64,000 nucleotides of DNA from Microbispora sp. H11081 (GTDB lineage: Bacteria; Actinomycetota; Actinomycetes; Streptosporangiales; Streptosporangiaceae). The notes under the pieces were generated by a model. It saw only the letters and a program-made list of their open reading frames with translations, did no database searches and was not told the DNA's origin. The stretch covers positions 62,001-126,000 of the forward strand of contig NZ_JABBWV010000018.1 of the NCBI RefSeq assembly GCF_012999535.1, read 5' to 3'. A program made the translations under genes and the position numbers. Of the stretch, positions 36,599-44,255 are shown in pieces; within the stretch, counting starts at the first letter, position 1, and each line of letters begins with the position of its first letter.

Positions 36599-38406
36599 CG
36601 GCCGGCGCGCCAGGCGACGCGCTGGATCACCGCGGCCGGGCCGTACGCGTAGTGCGCCCTGATGCCGTCGAGGAAGCTCCAGGTGAGCTGGGGCACCAGG
36701 GCGGCGGAGGCGATGGTGTCCGGCCCGATCGGATGCTCCGCCAGCAGGTCGAGCATCTCCCGCACGTCGTGGGCGTGCCCGAGGTCGGTGTCCTCGGCGT
36801 CGTGCCGCCGCATCACGTCGAGCAGCGGCCGGGCGTCCGGCAGCCGCTCGGTGACGGTGCGGTAGAACGACACGTGCCTGTCGGCGGGGCCGTCCCCTTC
36901 GGCGCGCAGCGTGAGCTGCAGGAAGGCGACCGCCAGCACGTACGCCTTCCAGTCGCGCCCGGCGAGGCCGCGCAGCGCGCCGGTGAAGGCGCGGGTGCTC
37001 GGCAGCGGGCGCATGTGCTCGACGGCGAGGCCGCCGAACGCGCTCCCGCGCGCCTTGTCGATGCCCTCGCGGAACATCGCGCCATGCTCGAACTCCTCCT
37101 CCAGGTGGTGCACGAGGTGCAGGCGCATCCGGGGGTCGGGGCAGGCGGCGATGCCGGCCCCGCAGTGCTGCCAGATGGCCGCCACGTAGTGGTGGTTCTC
37201 GACGAGCCAGCCGTACACGAGGGGCAGCGTTGGCCGCTCGGTCATCTCCGTCCACAGGCGGTGGCCGTCGATGGCGCGCATCCACGTGCCGACGAGCTTC
37301 TCCAGCGCCGCGCCGCCGCCGTCCACGGGCCTGTGGCGGTACGGCGCGGCCAGGCGCGCCGCCGCCTTCGCCACTTCGGGCGCGTCGTCGAGCACGCCCT
37401 CCCCGTACGCGTACGCGGTGGCGACGGCGGCCCGCATCCCCGGGGTGAGGCCGGGGTCGCCGTGCGCCGCGAGATGGAGGATCTCGGCGGGCCACACGGG
37501 CAGGCCGCCGGCCTCGCCGCCCAGCGCGGCGGGGGCCGTCTCGCCGGCCGCGGTCAGCTCCGGCATGACCCCGACCAGGTCGCCGGAAAGGCCCCGGTGC
37601 AGCGAGTCGAGCCAGCGGACGATCGCCTCGGCCACGAGCGTGATCTCGTTGAGCGCGTCGGCGAGGTCCCACGCCGTCACCACCGCGGCGGCCTCGAGGG
37701 CCTCCTTCCAGTTCGAGCCGTGGCCGAGCCCGAGGTCGGTCTTGACGTGCTCGAAGATGGCGCTCATCGCCTCCGGGGCCACCTGGCCGCTCGCGGCGAC
37801 GTGCTCGTGCCAGCCCGCCACCGAGGTCCGGTTGCCCGCGGTGAACTCCAGCAGCCCGGAGCACAGGGCGGCGGGCAGCGGGCCCGCCTCGGCGACCGTG
37901 CGCATCAGGTGGATCCACTCGACCGTGGCCGGCCACGGCCGGGCGGCGCGGACCAGGGCGCGGTCGCAGCCGAGCGCGGCCAGGCCGTTCTCGAAGTAGG
38001 TGTCGTGGTCGGCCTCCTCGACCACGTGCCTGGCCTGCAGTTCGTTCAGCGCGTCGGGGCGGGGGCCCGCGCCGACGCCGGGCGCCATCCGGAACGGCGC
38101 CGCCGCCAGGTAGTGCCGGTTCTCCAGCAGGTAGGCCCGCAGGAAGGCGGCGGCCGTGCCCGCCCTGACCTCGCTCCACGCGGGGTGGGAGTAGACGTGC
38201 TCCAGGCAGGCCTCGTACTGGCCGAGCACCAGGGCCTGCGCCTCCTCGGCGGTGAGCGTGCCCGCCTCGTCCCCGGTGACGAGGGTGGGCGAGATCCTGT
38301 CGAGCAGCGCCTCGGCCGCCGTCGCGGGGACCTCGGCGCGGTCGAGCAGCAGTGCCGGGTCCGCTGCGGGACCCAGAAGGAACGGTGTCGTCCGGCGGAG
38401 CCTCAC
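36595..38406 (-). CDS. Two-domain haem-oxygenase-like di-iron (HDO) enzyme
   Basis: 603 residues. Both halves carry the iron-containing redox pattern: domain 1 has LLENRHY (93-99), EEADHDTYF (130-138) and TDLGLGH (223-229); domain 2 has LVENHHY (401-407), HLEEEFEH (434-441) and DTDLGHAHD (539-547). HDO members known from the literature (UndA, BesC, SznF) use O2 to cleave or oxidise amino acids and fatty acids. Full-length duplication within one chain is unusual. GTG with GGAGGAAGC upstream. Placed between a 31-codon peptide gene and an exporter. Substrate could be the peptide, an amino acid or a fatty acid. Confidence 0.85.
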   Translation of the reverse strand: MRLRRTTPFLLGPAADPALLLDRAEVPATAAEALLDRISPTLVTGDEAGTLTAEEAQALVLGQYEACLEHVYSHPAWSEVRAGTAAAFLRAYLLENRHYLAAAPFRMAPGVGAGPRPDALNELQARHVVEEADHDTYFENGLAALGCDRALVRAARPWPATVEWIHLMRTVAEAGPLPAALCSGLLEFTAGNRTSVAGWHEHVAASGQVAPEAMSAIFEHVKTDLGLGHGSNWKEALEAAAVVTAWDLADALNEITLVAEAIVRWLDSLHRGLSGDLVGVMPELTAAGETAPAALGGEAGGLPVWPAEILHLAAHGDPGLTPGMRAAVATAYAYGEGVLDDAPEVAKAAARLAAPYRHRPVDGGGAALEKLVGTWMRAIDGHRLWTEMTERPTLPLVYGWLVENHHYVAAIWQHCGAGIAACPDPRMRLHLVHHLEEEFEHGAMFREGIDKARGSAFGGLAVEHMRPLPSTRAFTGALRGLAGRDWKAYVLAVAFLQLTLRAEGDGPADRHVSFYRTVTERLPDARPLLDVMRRHDAEDTDLGHAHDVREMLDLLAEHPIGPDTIASAALVPQLTWSFLDGIRAHYAYGPAAVIQRVAWRAGR

Positions 38407-38449
38407 GCTTCCTCCAGCGGGGTCGGGTGCACGGGTGCCAGTCGGGGGA

Positions 38450-38477
38450 GGTGCCGGGAGGCGCGCCTCCCGGCACC
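38450..38477 (-). terminator. Perfect hairpin between the peptide gene and the HDO gene
   Basis: GGTGCCGGGAGG pairs with CCTCCCGGCACC (12 bp, GC-rich, 4-nt CGCG loop that itself can pair), 14 bases past the peptide stop. No T-run; it is likely to attenuate or process the transcript so that the peptide is made in excess of the enzyme. Confidence 0.65.
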
Positions 38478-38490
38478 CCGGCGTGCCCTG

Positions 38491-38586
38491 TTACTCGACG
38501 ACCGCGGGCCGCAGGTCGTCCGCGGCGCTCTCGGCGCGCACGACGATCTCGGCGAGGCCCTCGAGTTCCTCGGTGGTCAGGTGCAT
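38491..38586 (-). CDS. 31-residue peptide encoded ahead of the HDO enzyme
   Basis: ATG 38586 is preceded by GAGAGGAGGTGTGAG, the most complete Shine-Dalgarno in this part of the window. The frame MHLTTEELEGLAEIVVRAES continues for 11 residues to RPAVVE and a TAA stop. It is acidic, helical in pattern (LTTEELEGLAEIV), with no Cys, Ser/Thr-poor at the end. Such a short, well-translated gene before a modifying enzyme and an exporter is the usual look of a RiPP precursor or peptide carrier. I know no family that matches it. Nearly all third positions are G or C. Confidence 0.65.
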   Translation of the reverse strand: MHLTTEELEGLAEIVVRAESAADDLRPAVVE

Positions 38587-38710
38587 CTCACACCTCCTCT
38601 CCGGGGTTTCGGACGATCACGATTGTTTCCGCGGCCCGCGAGCGCCGTCCACGCCGTACGACTGGCCGGATGGGGCGTTTCCCCTAGTGGACAGCGGGTC
38701 GAGGCCGGGA
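38587..38710 (-). promoter_or_regulatory. Promoter region of the peptide-HDO operon
   Basis: 124 bases between the reductase 3' end and the peptide. It contains the ribosome binding site and an AT-richer tract, ACAATCGTGATCGTCC, about 30 bases upstream of it. It could carry a promoter separate from the long upstream operon. Confidence 0.4.
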
Positions 38711-39739
38711 TCAGCCGACGAGCCCCCACGGCTCTGGGGTGCGCAGGGCCAGCCTGGGGCGGGTCCTGGCCCACCACCGGACGGATTCGGCCAGCACGGA
38801 GGCGGGGTCGAGCACCGGGCGGGTGGGCGTGAACGGCTTGGGCATGCTCGTGTAGCTCTCGAACATCCCGAGCAGTTCGACGGCCTGCGACTGCACCGGG
38901 GACAGGTGGCGGCGGGCCAGCGGCAGGAAGAACCGGTGCCACCGCTCCGTCGCGATGAAGGGCGGGGCGGCGATGGGGGCGGCCCCGGCCGCCGCGCGCA
39001 CCTCGTTGAGCGTGCCGCAGATGACGTCGACGAGAGCGGCCAGGCGCAGGGTGGCGTCCCCAGCCGCGATGACCTCGGTCGCCGGGGTGTCAGGCGGGTC
39101 GCCCAGGGCGGCGCCGGCGATCACCTCGGCCACCTGGTCCACCGGCGCTATCTCCGCGTACCCCTCCGGGTCGCCCACCACCGCCGCGGCCAGCCCGGAC
39201 ACGAGCGTCTGCAGCAGCGTGTAGGGGCCGGAGAAGCGCGCGATGGCGCCGTCGGAGCGCCGGCCGAGGATGAGGGGCGGGCGCACCACGGTCACCGGCC
39301 CCCGGTGCCGTTCGAGCACCAGCCGTTCGCAGCGCGCCTTCGACCACTCGTAGGCGTTCCGGTAGCGGCCGAACTCCGACGGCGGAAAGGTCTCGTCCGG
39401 CTCGCGCCCGTCGGCGTACGCGGTGGATACGTGCACCACGTGGGTGCCCTCGCCGGCCAGGTCGAGCACGCCGAGCGTCGGCCCGACGTTGGCGGCCACG
39501 GCCTCCTCGCGGGTCATCGTCCACCGGGTGGACGCCGCAGTGTGCACGATCACGTCCCACGGCCCCGCCAGTTCGGCCGGCGGGGGCTGCGCGCCCATCG
39601 ACCACCCGACCTGCCCGGGCTCGCGCGGCGTGCGTACGGCGAGGGTCAGCTCGATCCCGTCGCGCCCGGCCAGCAGCCGGGCCGTCTCGGAGCCGACGAC
39701 CCCGGCCGCGCCGGTCAACAGGACCCGTGCGGCGCTCAT
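38711..39739 (-). CDS. NAD(P)-dependent extended SDR, thioester-reductase-like
   Basis: 342 residues. TGAAGVVG (9-16) binds NAD(P), and VHVSTAYADG then YEWSK (Tyr130, Lys134) form the active site. The long C-terminal region (YASMPKPFTP-like SYTSMPKPFTPTRP) resembles thioester reductase domains that release acyl-ACP as aldehyde. The ATG overlaps the KAS stop (ATGA). The next step could be transamination by the operon's class III aminotransferase. Confidence 0.8.
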   Translation of the reverse strand: MSAARVLLTGAAGVVGSETARLLAGRDGIELTLAVRTPREPGQVGWSMGAQPPPAELAGPWDVIVHTAASTRWTMTREEAVAANVGPTLGVLDLAGEGTHVVHVSTAYADGREPDETFPPSEFGRYRNAYEWSKARCERLVLERHRGPVTVVRPPLILGRRSDGAIARFSGPYTLLQTLVSGLAAAVVGDPEGYAEIAPVDQVAEVIAGAALGDPPDTPATEVIAAGDATLRLAALVDVICGTLNEVRAAAGAAPIAAPPFIATERWHRFFLPLARRHLSPVQSQAVELLGMFESYTSMPKPFTPTRPVLDPASVLAESVRWWARTRPRLALRTPEPWGLVG

Positions 39740-40983
39740 CCCTCGCCGCCCTGCCAGGCGAGGGGAGCCAGCACCAGGCAGGCGTTGTGGCCGCCGAAGC
39801 CGAAGGAGTTGGACAGCACGGGCGCGGGCGCGATCCGCCGGGGCTCCGCCGTGACGAGGTCGAGCAGGTCGGCGTCCGGCCCGCCGCCGAGGTTCGCCAC
39901 CGGCGGGACCAGCCCCCGCGAGGCGCAGGCCAGCGCCGCCACCGCCTCGAAGGCGCCCGCGCCGCCGAGCAGGTGGCCGGTGACGCCCTTGCTCGCCGTC
40001 ACGGGGGGCATGTCGCCGCCGAAGCAGGCGGCGATGCCGCGCGCCTCCGCCCGGTCGTTGAGCACGGTCGCGGTGCCGTGCGCGTTCACGTGCCCGATCT
40101 CGGCGGGCTGCAGGGCGGCGTCGGCCAGCGCCAGCCGCATGCAGGCCGCGGCGGTCGAGCCGTCCTGCACGGGCGCGACGATGTGGTGGGCGTCCGAGGT
40201 GGAGGCGTAGCCGAGGACCTCGCCCAGGATGGGCGCCCCCCGGGCCACGGCGCGGTCCCAGCGTTCCAGGACCATCGCCGCCGCGCCCTCGCCCATGACG
40301 AACCCGTCGCGATCCCGGTCGAACGGACGGGAGGCGGCCGAGGGGTCGTCGCCGCGCTGCGACAGCGCGCCGATGCGGGAGAACGCGGCGAGCACGAGCG
40401 GGGACAGCGCGGAGTCGACCCCTCCCGCCACGACCCGCTCCAGCTCCCCTGAGCGGATCTTCTGCGCCGCCTCGCCGATCGCCGTCGCGCCGCTTGCGCA
40501 GGCGGTCGAGTACGTGAGGCACGGCCCCCGGGCGCCCAGGCGCAGCCCGATCCGCGCGGCGGGGGCGTTGGCCATGATCCGGAGCACGGTGTAGACGGGC
40601 ATCTCGCCGGGCTCGCCGCCGTGGTCCAGCACGACCTCCCTGGCGACGTCCAGCCCGGCGGCGCCGATGCCGACGCTCACGCCCATCTCGTCTCCGGCGG
40701 GGTCGTCGAGGCCGGCGGCCCGGACGGCGTCGACCGCCGCCGCGAGCATCAGCACGGCCGAGCGGTCCATCTGCCGCGACTCGCGCACCGTCACGTACGC
40801 CGAGGGGTCGAAGTGCGGCACCCGGCAGGCGAAGGTGACCGGCGAGCGCCCCTCGACCAGCTCGGGCAGCGTGGCCGCCGTGGACTTGGCGGCCAGGAGC
40901 GTGTCCACGGTCTCGTCCACGGTGAGCCCGGCGGGCGACTTGACCCCCAGCCCGGTGATCGCGACGCGGCGCCGGGGGGTCAC
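39736..40983 (-). CDS. Beta-ketoacyl-ACP synthase (KAS II type)
   Basis: 415 residues, single condensing enzyme with complete catalytic set: Cys162 in STACASG, His302 in NAHGTAT, Lys332 and His337 in ASKGVTGHLLG. It condenses acyl-ACP with malonyl-ACP. GTG start overlaps the ACP stop (GTGA). Dedicated to this operon and not the housekeeping fatty acid set, since no FabG, FabZ or FabD lies beside it. Confidence 0.92.
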   Translation of the reverse strand: MTPRRRVAITGLGVKSPAGLTVDETVDTLLAAKSTAATLPELVEGRSPVTFACRVPHFDPSAYVTVRESRQMDRSAVLMLAAAVDAVRAAGLDDPAGDEMGVSVGIGAAGLDVAREVVLDHGGEPGEMPVYTVLRIMANAPAARIGLRLGARGPCLTYSTACASGATAIGEAAQKIRSGELERVVAGGVDSALSPLVLAAFSRIGALSQRGDDPSAASRPFDRDRDGFVMGEGAAAMVLERWDRAVARGAPILGEVLGYASTSDAHHIVAPVQDGSTAAACMRLALADAALQPAEIGHVNAHGTATVLNDRAEARGIAACFGGDMPPVTASKGVTGHLLGGAGAFEAVAALACASRGLVPPVANLGGGPDADLLDLVTAEPRRIAPAPVLSNSFGFGGHNACLVLAPLAWQGGEG

Positions 40984-41231
40984 GCCCGCTCCAGGATCAG
41001 GCGGTGCAGGGAGTCGACCGCGTCTCCCACGTTCTTCATCTCCATCAGGTCGTCCACCCTGATCCGTACGCCGAGGGCGGATTCGAGGCGGGCCCCGATC
41101 TCCATCAGCTCCAGGCTGTCGACCTGGTACTCCTCCCTGAGGTCGGTCTTCTCCGTCACCTCGGTCTCCAGCAGGCCCATGACCGAGGCGATCCTCGCCC
41201 GGACGAGGGCCGACAGCTCGCTGCGGTCCAC
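40980..41231 (-). CDS. Acyl carrier protein
   Basis: 83 residues. Phosphopantetheine site QVDSLELMEI (Ser39), with conserved helix II/III pattern. It carries the growing chain for the KAS, dehydrogenase and reductase. AAGGAG lies 8 bases before GTG 41231. Confidence 0.93.
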   Translation of the reverse strand: MDRSELSALVRARIASVMGLLETEVTEKTDLREEYQVDSLELMEIGARLESALGVRIRVDDLMEMKNVGDAVDSLHRLILERA

Positions 41232-41235
41232 AGCA

Positions 41236-42498
41236 TCAGCTCCTTGGGGAATCGGCCGGCGCGCACAGCCCGGGAGAGCGTTCGTCGAGGTCGAGCGAGG
41301 CCCGCAGGCCCAGGGCGCGGCGCCCCAGATACTGACGGGCCGCCGCCGGGGTGGGCGGGTGGAACCTGATCGCCTGCGCGTCGCGCCACAGGCGCTCCAG
41401 CACGCCCCCCTTGCCGTACGACACGCCGCCCGCGCATTCGGCCACGGCGGCGACGAGGTCGGGCACGGTACGCACGGCCTGCTGCTTGACGGCCAGCGCC
41501 GCCGCGAGCAGGGCCTGCGGGTCGGCCCCCGCGTCCATGCGGGCCGCGACGGCGGCGCAGCCCGCCTCCAGGGTGAGCAGGGCGGCGACGTGCTCGCCCA
41601 GCGTCGCCTGATAGCTCGGCAGTTCGGCGCGGGCGGCTCCCAGGTGGGCGATCCGCATGCGGTGCAGCAGCCCGGCCCCGGCGTCGAGCGCCGCCCGGGC
41701 GAGCCCGAGATAGCAGGCCGTCGAGGTGAGCGCGAACCAGATCACCCCGGCCGCGAGGATGTCGTCGTCCTCGGCCCCGGCCGGGGCGCGGTAGAAGACC
41801 AGCTCGTCGGGGATCACGCACCGGTCGAGCAGCAGGGTGTTGGACGCCGATCCCCGCATGCCGAGGGTGTCCCAGTCCTCCCGTACGGAAAGGCCGGGCG
41901 CGGTGGTGGGGAGCAAGGCGACGATCACCTCCACTGGCCCGTCGCCCTTGTCGGTCGCGAGCTGGAGGCAGACCAGGTCGGCCTCCTTGACGAGCGAGCA
42001 CGGCCGCTTGGTCCCCGAGGCCTGCCAGCCGCCGGGCACCGGGACGGCGGTCAGCGTCGAGCGCGAGGCCGACCCGCCCAGGTTCGGCTCGGCGAACGCC
42101 GAGGCGAGCAGCCGGTTCTGGGTGGCGATCGCCTCCATGAGCAGCCAGGACGTGTCGGTCCTGCGCCGCCAGTGCTCGACCATCAGGCCGACGGAGAACA
42201 GGTGCATGTTGAGGGCCACGGCCAGCGCGGGATCGGCCGCGCCGAGCGCGCGCTGGACGGCGCAGCACTCCGTCAGGCCCAGCCCGGCCCCGCCGAACTC
42301 GCGGGGGACGGGCAGGCCGGGCCAGCCGAGCGACTTCAGGAGGGCGATGCTGTCCATCGGGGGCCGCCCGGCCAGGTCCGCCCCGGCGGCGTGGCCCGCG
42401 ATCTTCGCGAGGGCGTCTTCTGGCAGGAAGGCGCTCGTGTCGGGCCAGCCGCCCGGCCACAGGCCGGGTGGCTGCGTGCGGGTGGTCGCGGTCGTCAT
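41236..42498 (-). CDS. Acyl-CoA (or acyl-ACP) dehydrogenase
   Basis: 420 residues: FAD-binding region GTKRPCSLVKEADLVCLQLA, EFGGAGLGLTECCAVQRAL near the N-terminus, and C-terminal helices with CAGGVSYGKGGVLERLWRDA. Placement beside an ACP suggests an ACP-bound substrate. It probably passes electrons to the fused ETF encoded upstream in the operon. ATGA overlap with the aminotransferase. Confidence 0.87.
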   Translation of the reverse strand: MTTATTRTQPPGLWPGGWPDTSAFLPEDALAKIAGHAAGADLAGRPPMDSIALLKSLGWPGLPVPREFGGAGLGLTECCAVQRALGAADPALAVALNMHLFSVGLMVEHWRRRTDTSWLLMEAIATQNRLLASAFAEPNLGGSASRSTLTAVPVPGGWQASGTKRPCSLVKEADLVCLQLATDKGDGPVEVIVALLPTTAPGLSVREDWDTLGMRGSASNTLLLDRCVIPDELVFYRAPAGAEDDDILAAGVIWFALTSTACYLGLARAALDAGAGLLHRMRIAHLGAARAELPSYQATLGEHVAALLTLEAGCAAVAARMDAGADPQALLAAALAVKQQAVRTVPDLVAAVAECAGGVSYGKGGVLERLWRDAQAIRFHPPTPAAARQYLGRRALGLRASLDLDERSPGLCAPADSPRS

Positions 42499-43805
42499 CG
42501 GGACACCTCCACGGCCGCCGCCCCGACCGCCGCCGACAGCGCGTCGAACGCCCGCTCGACGTCGGCGCGGGTGGCGACGAGCGGAGGCAGGAGGCGGAGC
42601 GTCTCCGGGCGGCTCAGGCAGGGGGAGACCAGCAGGCCGCGCTGCGCCAGCCCGATCTGCACCTCTCCCGACAGCTCAGGGCTCGCGAAGTCGACCCCCC
42701 ACAGCAGGCCGCGCCCGCGGGTGCCGGTGACGGCGTCCGGGTGCGTGCGCCGCAACTCGGCCAGCCCGGCGCGGATCCAGCCGGAGATCGTCTCGCCCTG
42801 GCCGGCGAGTCCCTCCACCGCGGCCAGGGCGGCGGGCACGGCGGCGGCGCACAGCGGCTGCCCGGCGAAGGTGGCGCTATGCCTGAAGGGGTCGTCGAGG
42901 AGCGGCCGGTAGAGCTCGTCGGAGCAGACGGCGGCCGAGATCGGGACCACCCCGCCGCCGAGGGGCTTGCCGAGGAGCACCGCGTCCACGGGCAGGCCCG
43001 CGTGCAGCGCGAGCGAGGGCTTCCCCGCCCTGCGCAGGCCCGTCTGGATCTCGTCGGCGATCGCGAACGCGCCGGCGGCGTGCGCGTCCTCGCACCACCG
43101 GGCCAGCACGCCGGGGTCGAGCGGCACCACGCCGTTCTCGCCCTGGACCGGCTCGAACACCACGGCCGCCACGTCCCCCTCGGCGCAGGCGCGCAGCACC
43201 GCGCCGGGGTCGCGGGGGTCGAGGTGGGTCGCGTGCGGCAGGACGGGCTCCAGCCCGGCGCGGAAGCGCTCGTGGTGGGTCAGGGCCAGCGCGCCCAGCG
43301 ACTTGCCGTGGAACGCGCCGCGTACGGCGAGGACGCGCGGCCGTCCCGAGGCCAGCCGGGCCAGTTTGACGGCCACCTCGACGGCGTCGGAGCCGTTGAC
43401 CCCGAAGTAGACGCGCCGCAGCCAGCCGCCGAGATGCTCCGACAGCCGCTCGGCGGCCTCCGCCGTCACGGGGTTGACCAGCGACCTGCTCGACACCGGC
43501 ATCGCGTCGAGTTGCCGGCGTACCGCCTCCGTCACGGCCGGGTGCCGGTGGCCGAGGAGCGTCACGGCGTACGACCCGAAGTCGAGCATCCTGCGGCCGT
43601 CGGTCAGCGTGATCTCGGCGCCCGACGCCGCGGCCTCGGCCGCGCCCTGCCCGGCGAACTTCCCGGCCAGCGCGACGGCGGGCGAGAAGTGCCGCTGCAC
43701 CCGGCGGAAGGCGTTCTTCGCGGCGTTCCCCGCGGGGTTGCCGAGCGCGCTCCTTCCCGGGTCGCGCGCCGTCCGTGCGCCGTCCGTCGTGAGGGCGCCC
43801 GTCAC
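42495..43805 (-). CDS. Class III pyridoxal-phosphate aminotransferase
   Basis: 436 residues. Schiff-base Lys280 in LLGKPLGGG, Asp251 of IADEIQTGLR, and glycine loop FGVNGSDAVE. Family members act on amino groups far from a carboxylate (ornithine, GABA, putrescine, DAPA). Here it could aminate the aldehyde formed by the SDR. GTG start overlaps the stop of the SRPBCC gene. Confidence 0.9.
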   Translation of the reverse strand: MTGALTTDGARTARDPGRSALGNPAGNAAKNAFRRVQRHFSPAVALAGKFAGQGAAEAAASGAEITLTDGRRMLDFGSYAVTLLGHRHPAVTEAVRRQLDAMPVSSRSLVNPVTAEAAERLSEHLGGWLRRVYFGVNGSDAVEVAVKLARLASGRPRVLAVRGAFHGKSLGALALTHHERFRAGLEPVLPHATHLDPRDPGAVLRACAEGDVAAVVFEPVQGENGVVPLDPGVLARWCEDAHAAGAFAIADEIQTGLRRAGKPSLALHAGLPVDAVLLGKPLGGGVVPISAAVCSDELYRPLLDDPFRHSATFAGQPLCAAAVPAALAAVEGLAGQGETISGWIRAGLAELRRTHPDAVTGTRGRGLLWGVDFASPELSGEVQIGLAQRGLLVSPCLSRPETLRLLPPLVATRADVERAFDALSAAVGAAAVEVSR

Positions 43806-44245
43806 GATGCCGCCACTCCGGCCCTGCGGCCGATCTGGTCGAGGATGGCGCGGGAGTTGTCCTCAAGCGCGCGGGCGGCCACCGGGTTGAGCATCTCGGC
43901 CATCAGGGGGATGCCGATGTCGAACTCCACGCTCAGCTCGACCATGGTCCCCTCAGGCCCGGCCGTCACCTGCCAGTGGCCGTTGAAGTAGGCGAGGTCG
44001 CCCTCGGTCTGCTCGAATTCGATGCGGTGGGCGTCGTGGTCGATGCGTTCGCGTTCCTCCCACTCCAGCTCCGACCCTTTGAGCAGCACCGCCCACCGGC
44101 TCCAGCGCAGCTCGCCGTCCTCCTTGAGAATCTCGATCTCCCGGACCTCGGGCATGTAGCCGGGGAAGGCCTCGCAGTCGAGTAACACCTTCCACACGTG
44201 GTCGACCGGGCAGTCGGTGATGTGCTGAGTCCGCACGACGGGCAT
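43802..44245 (-). CDS. SRPBCC (polyketide cyclase / COQ10-like) family protein
   Basis: 147 residues from ATG 44245 (AGGAG 7 bases ahead; GTG 44251 is an alternative directly touching the binding site). HITDCPVDHVWKVLLDCEAF, EDGELRWSRWAVLLKGSELE, and FDIGIPLMAEMLNPV. A hydrophobic-cavity fold used by aromatase/cyclases and lipid binders. A role in holding or cyclising the ACP-bound chain is inference. Confidence 0.82.
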   Translation of the reverse strand: MPVVRTQHITDCPVDHVWKVLLDCEAFPGYMPEVREIEILKEDGELRWSRWAVLLKGSELEWEERERIDHDAHRIEFEQTEGDLAYFNGHWQVTAGPEGTMVELSVEFDIGIPLMAEMLNPVAARALEDNSRAILDQIGRRAGVAAS

Positions 44246-44255
44246 CTTCACTCTC

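Noticed and set aside
35336-38476. A 1046-codon open frame on the minus strand covering the HDO and MFS genes
   Set aside because: Only its C-terminal 420 codons (35336-36598) are the MFS protein. The rest is an out-of-frame shadow of the HDO gene, Arg/Gly-rich and without protein-like hydrophobic pattern.
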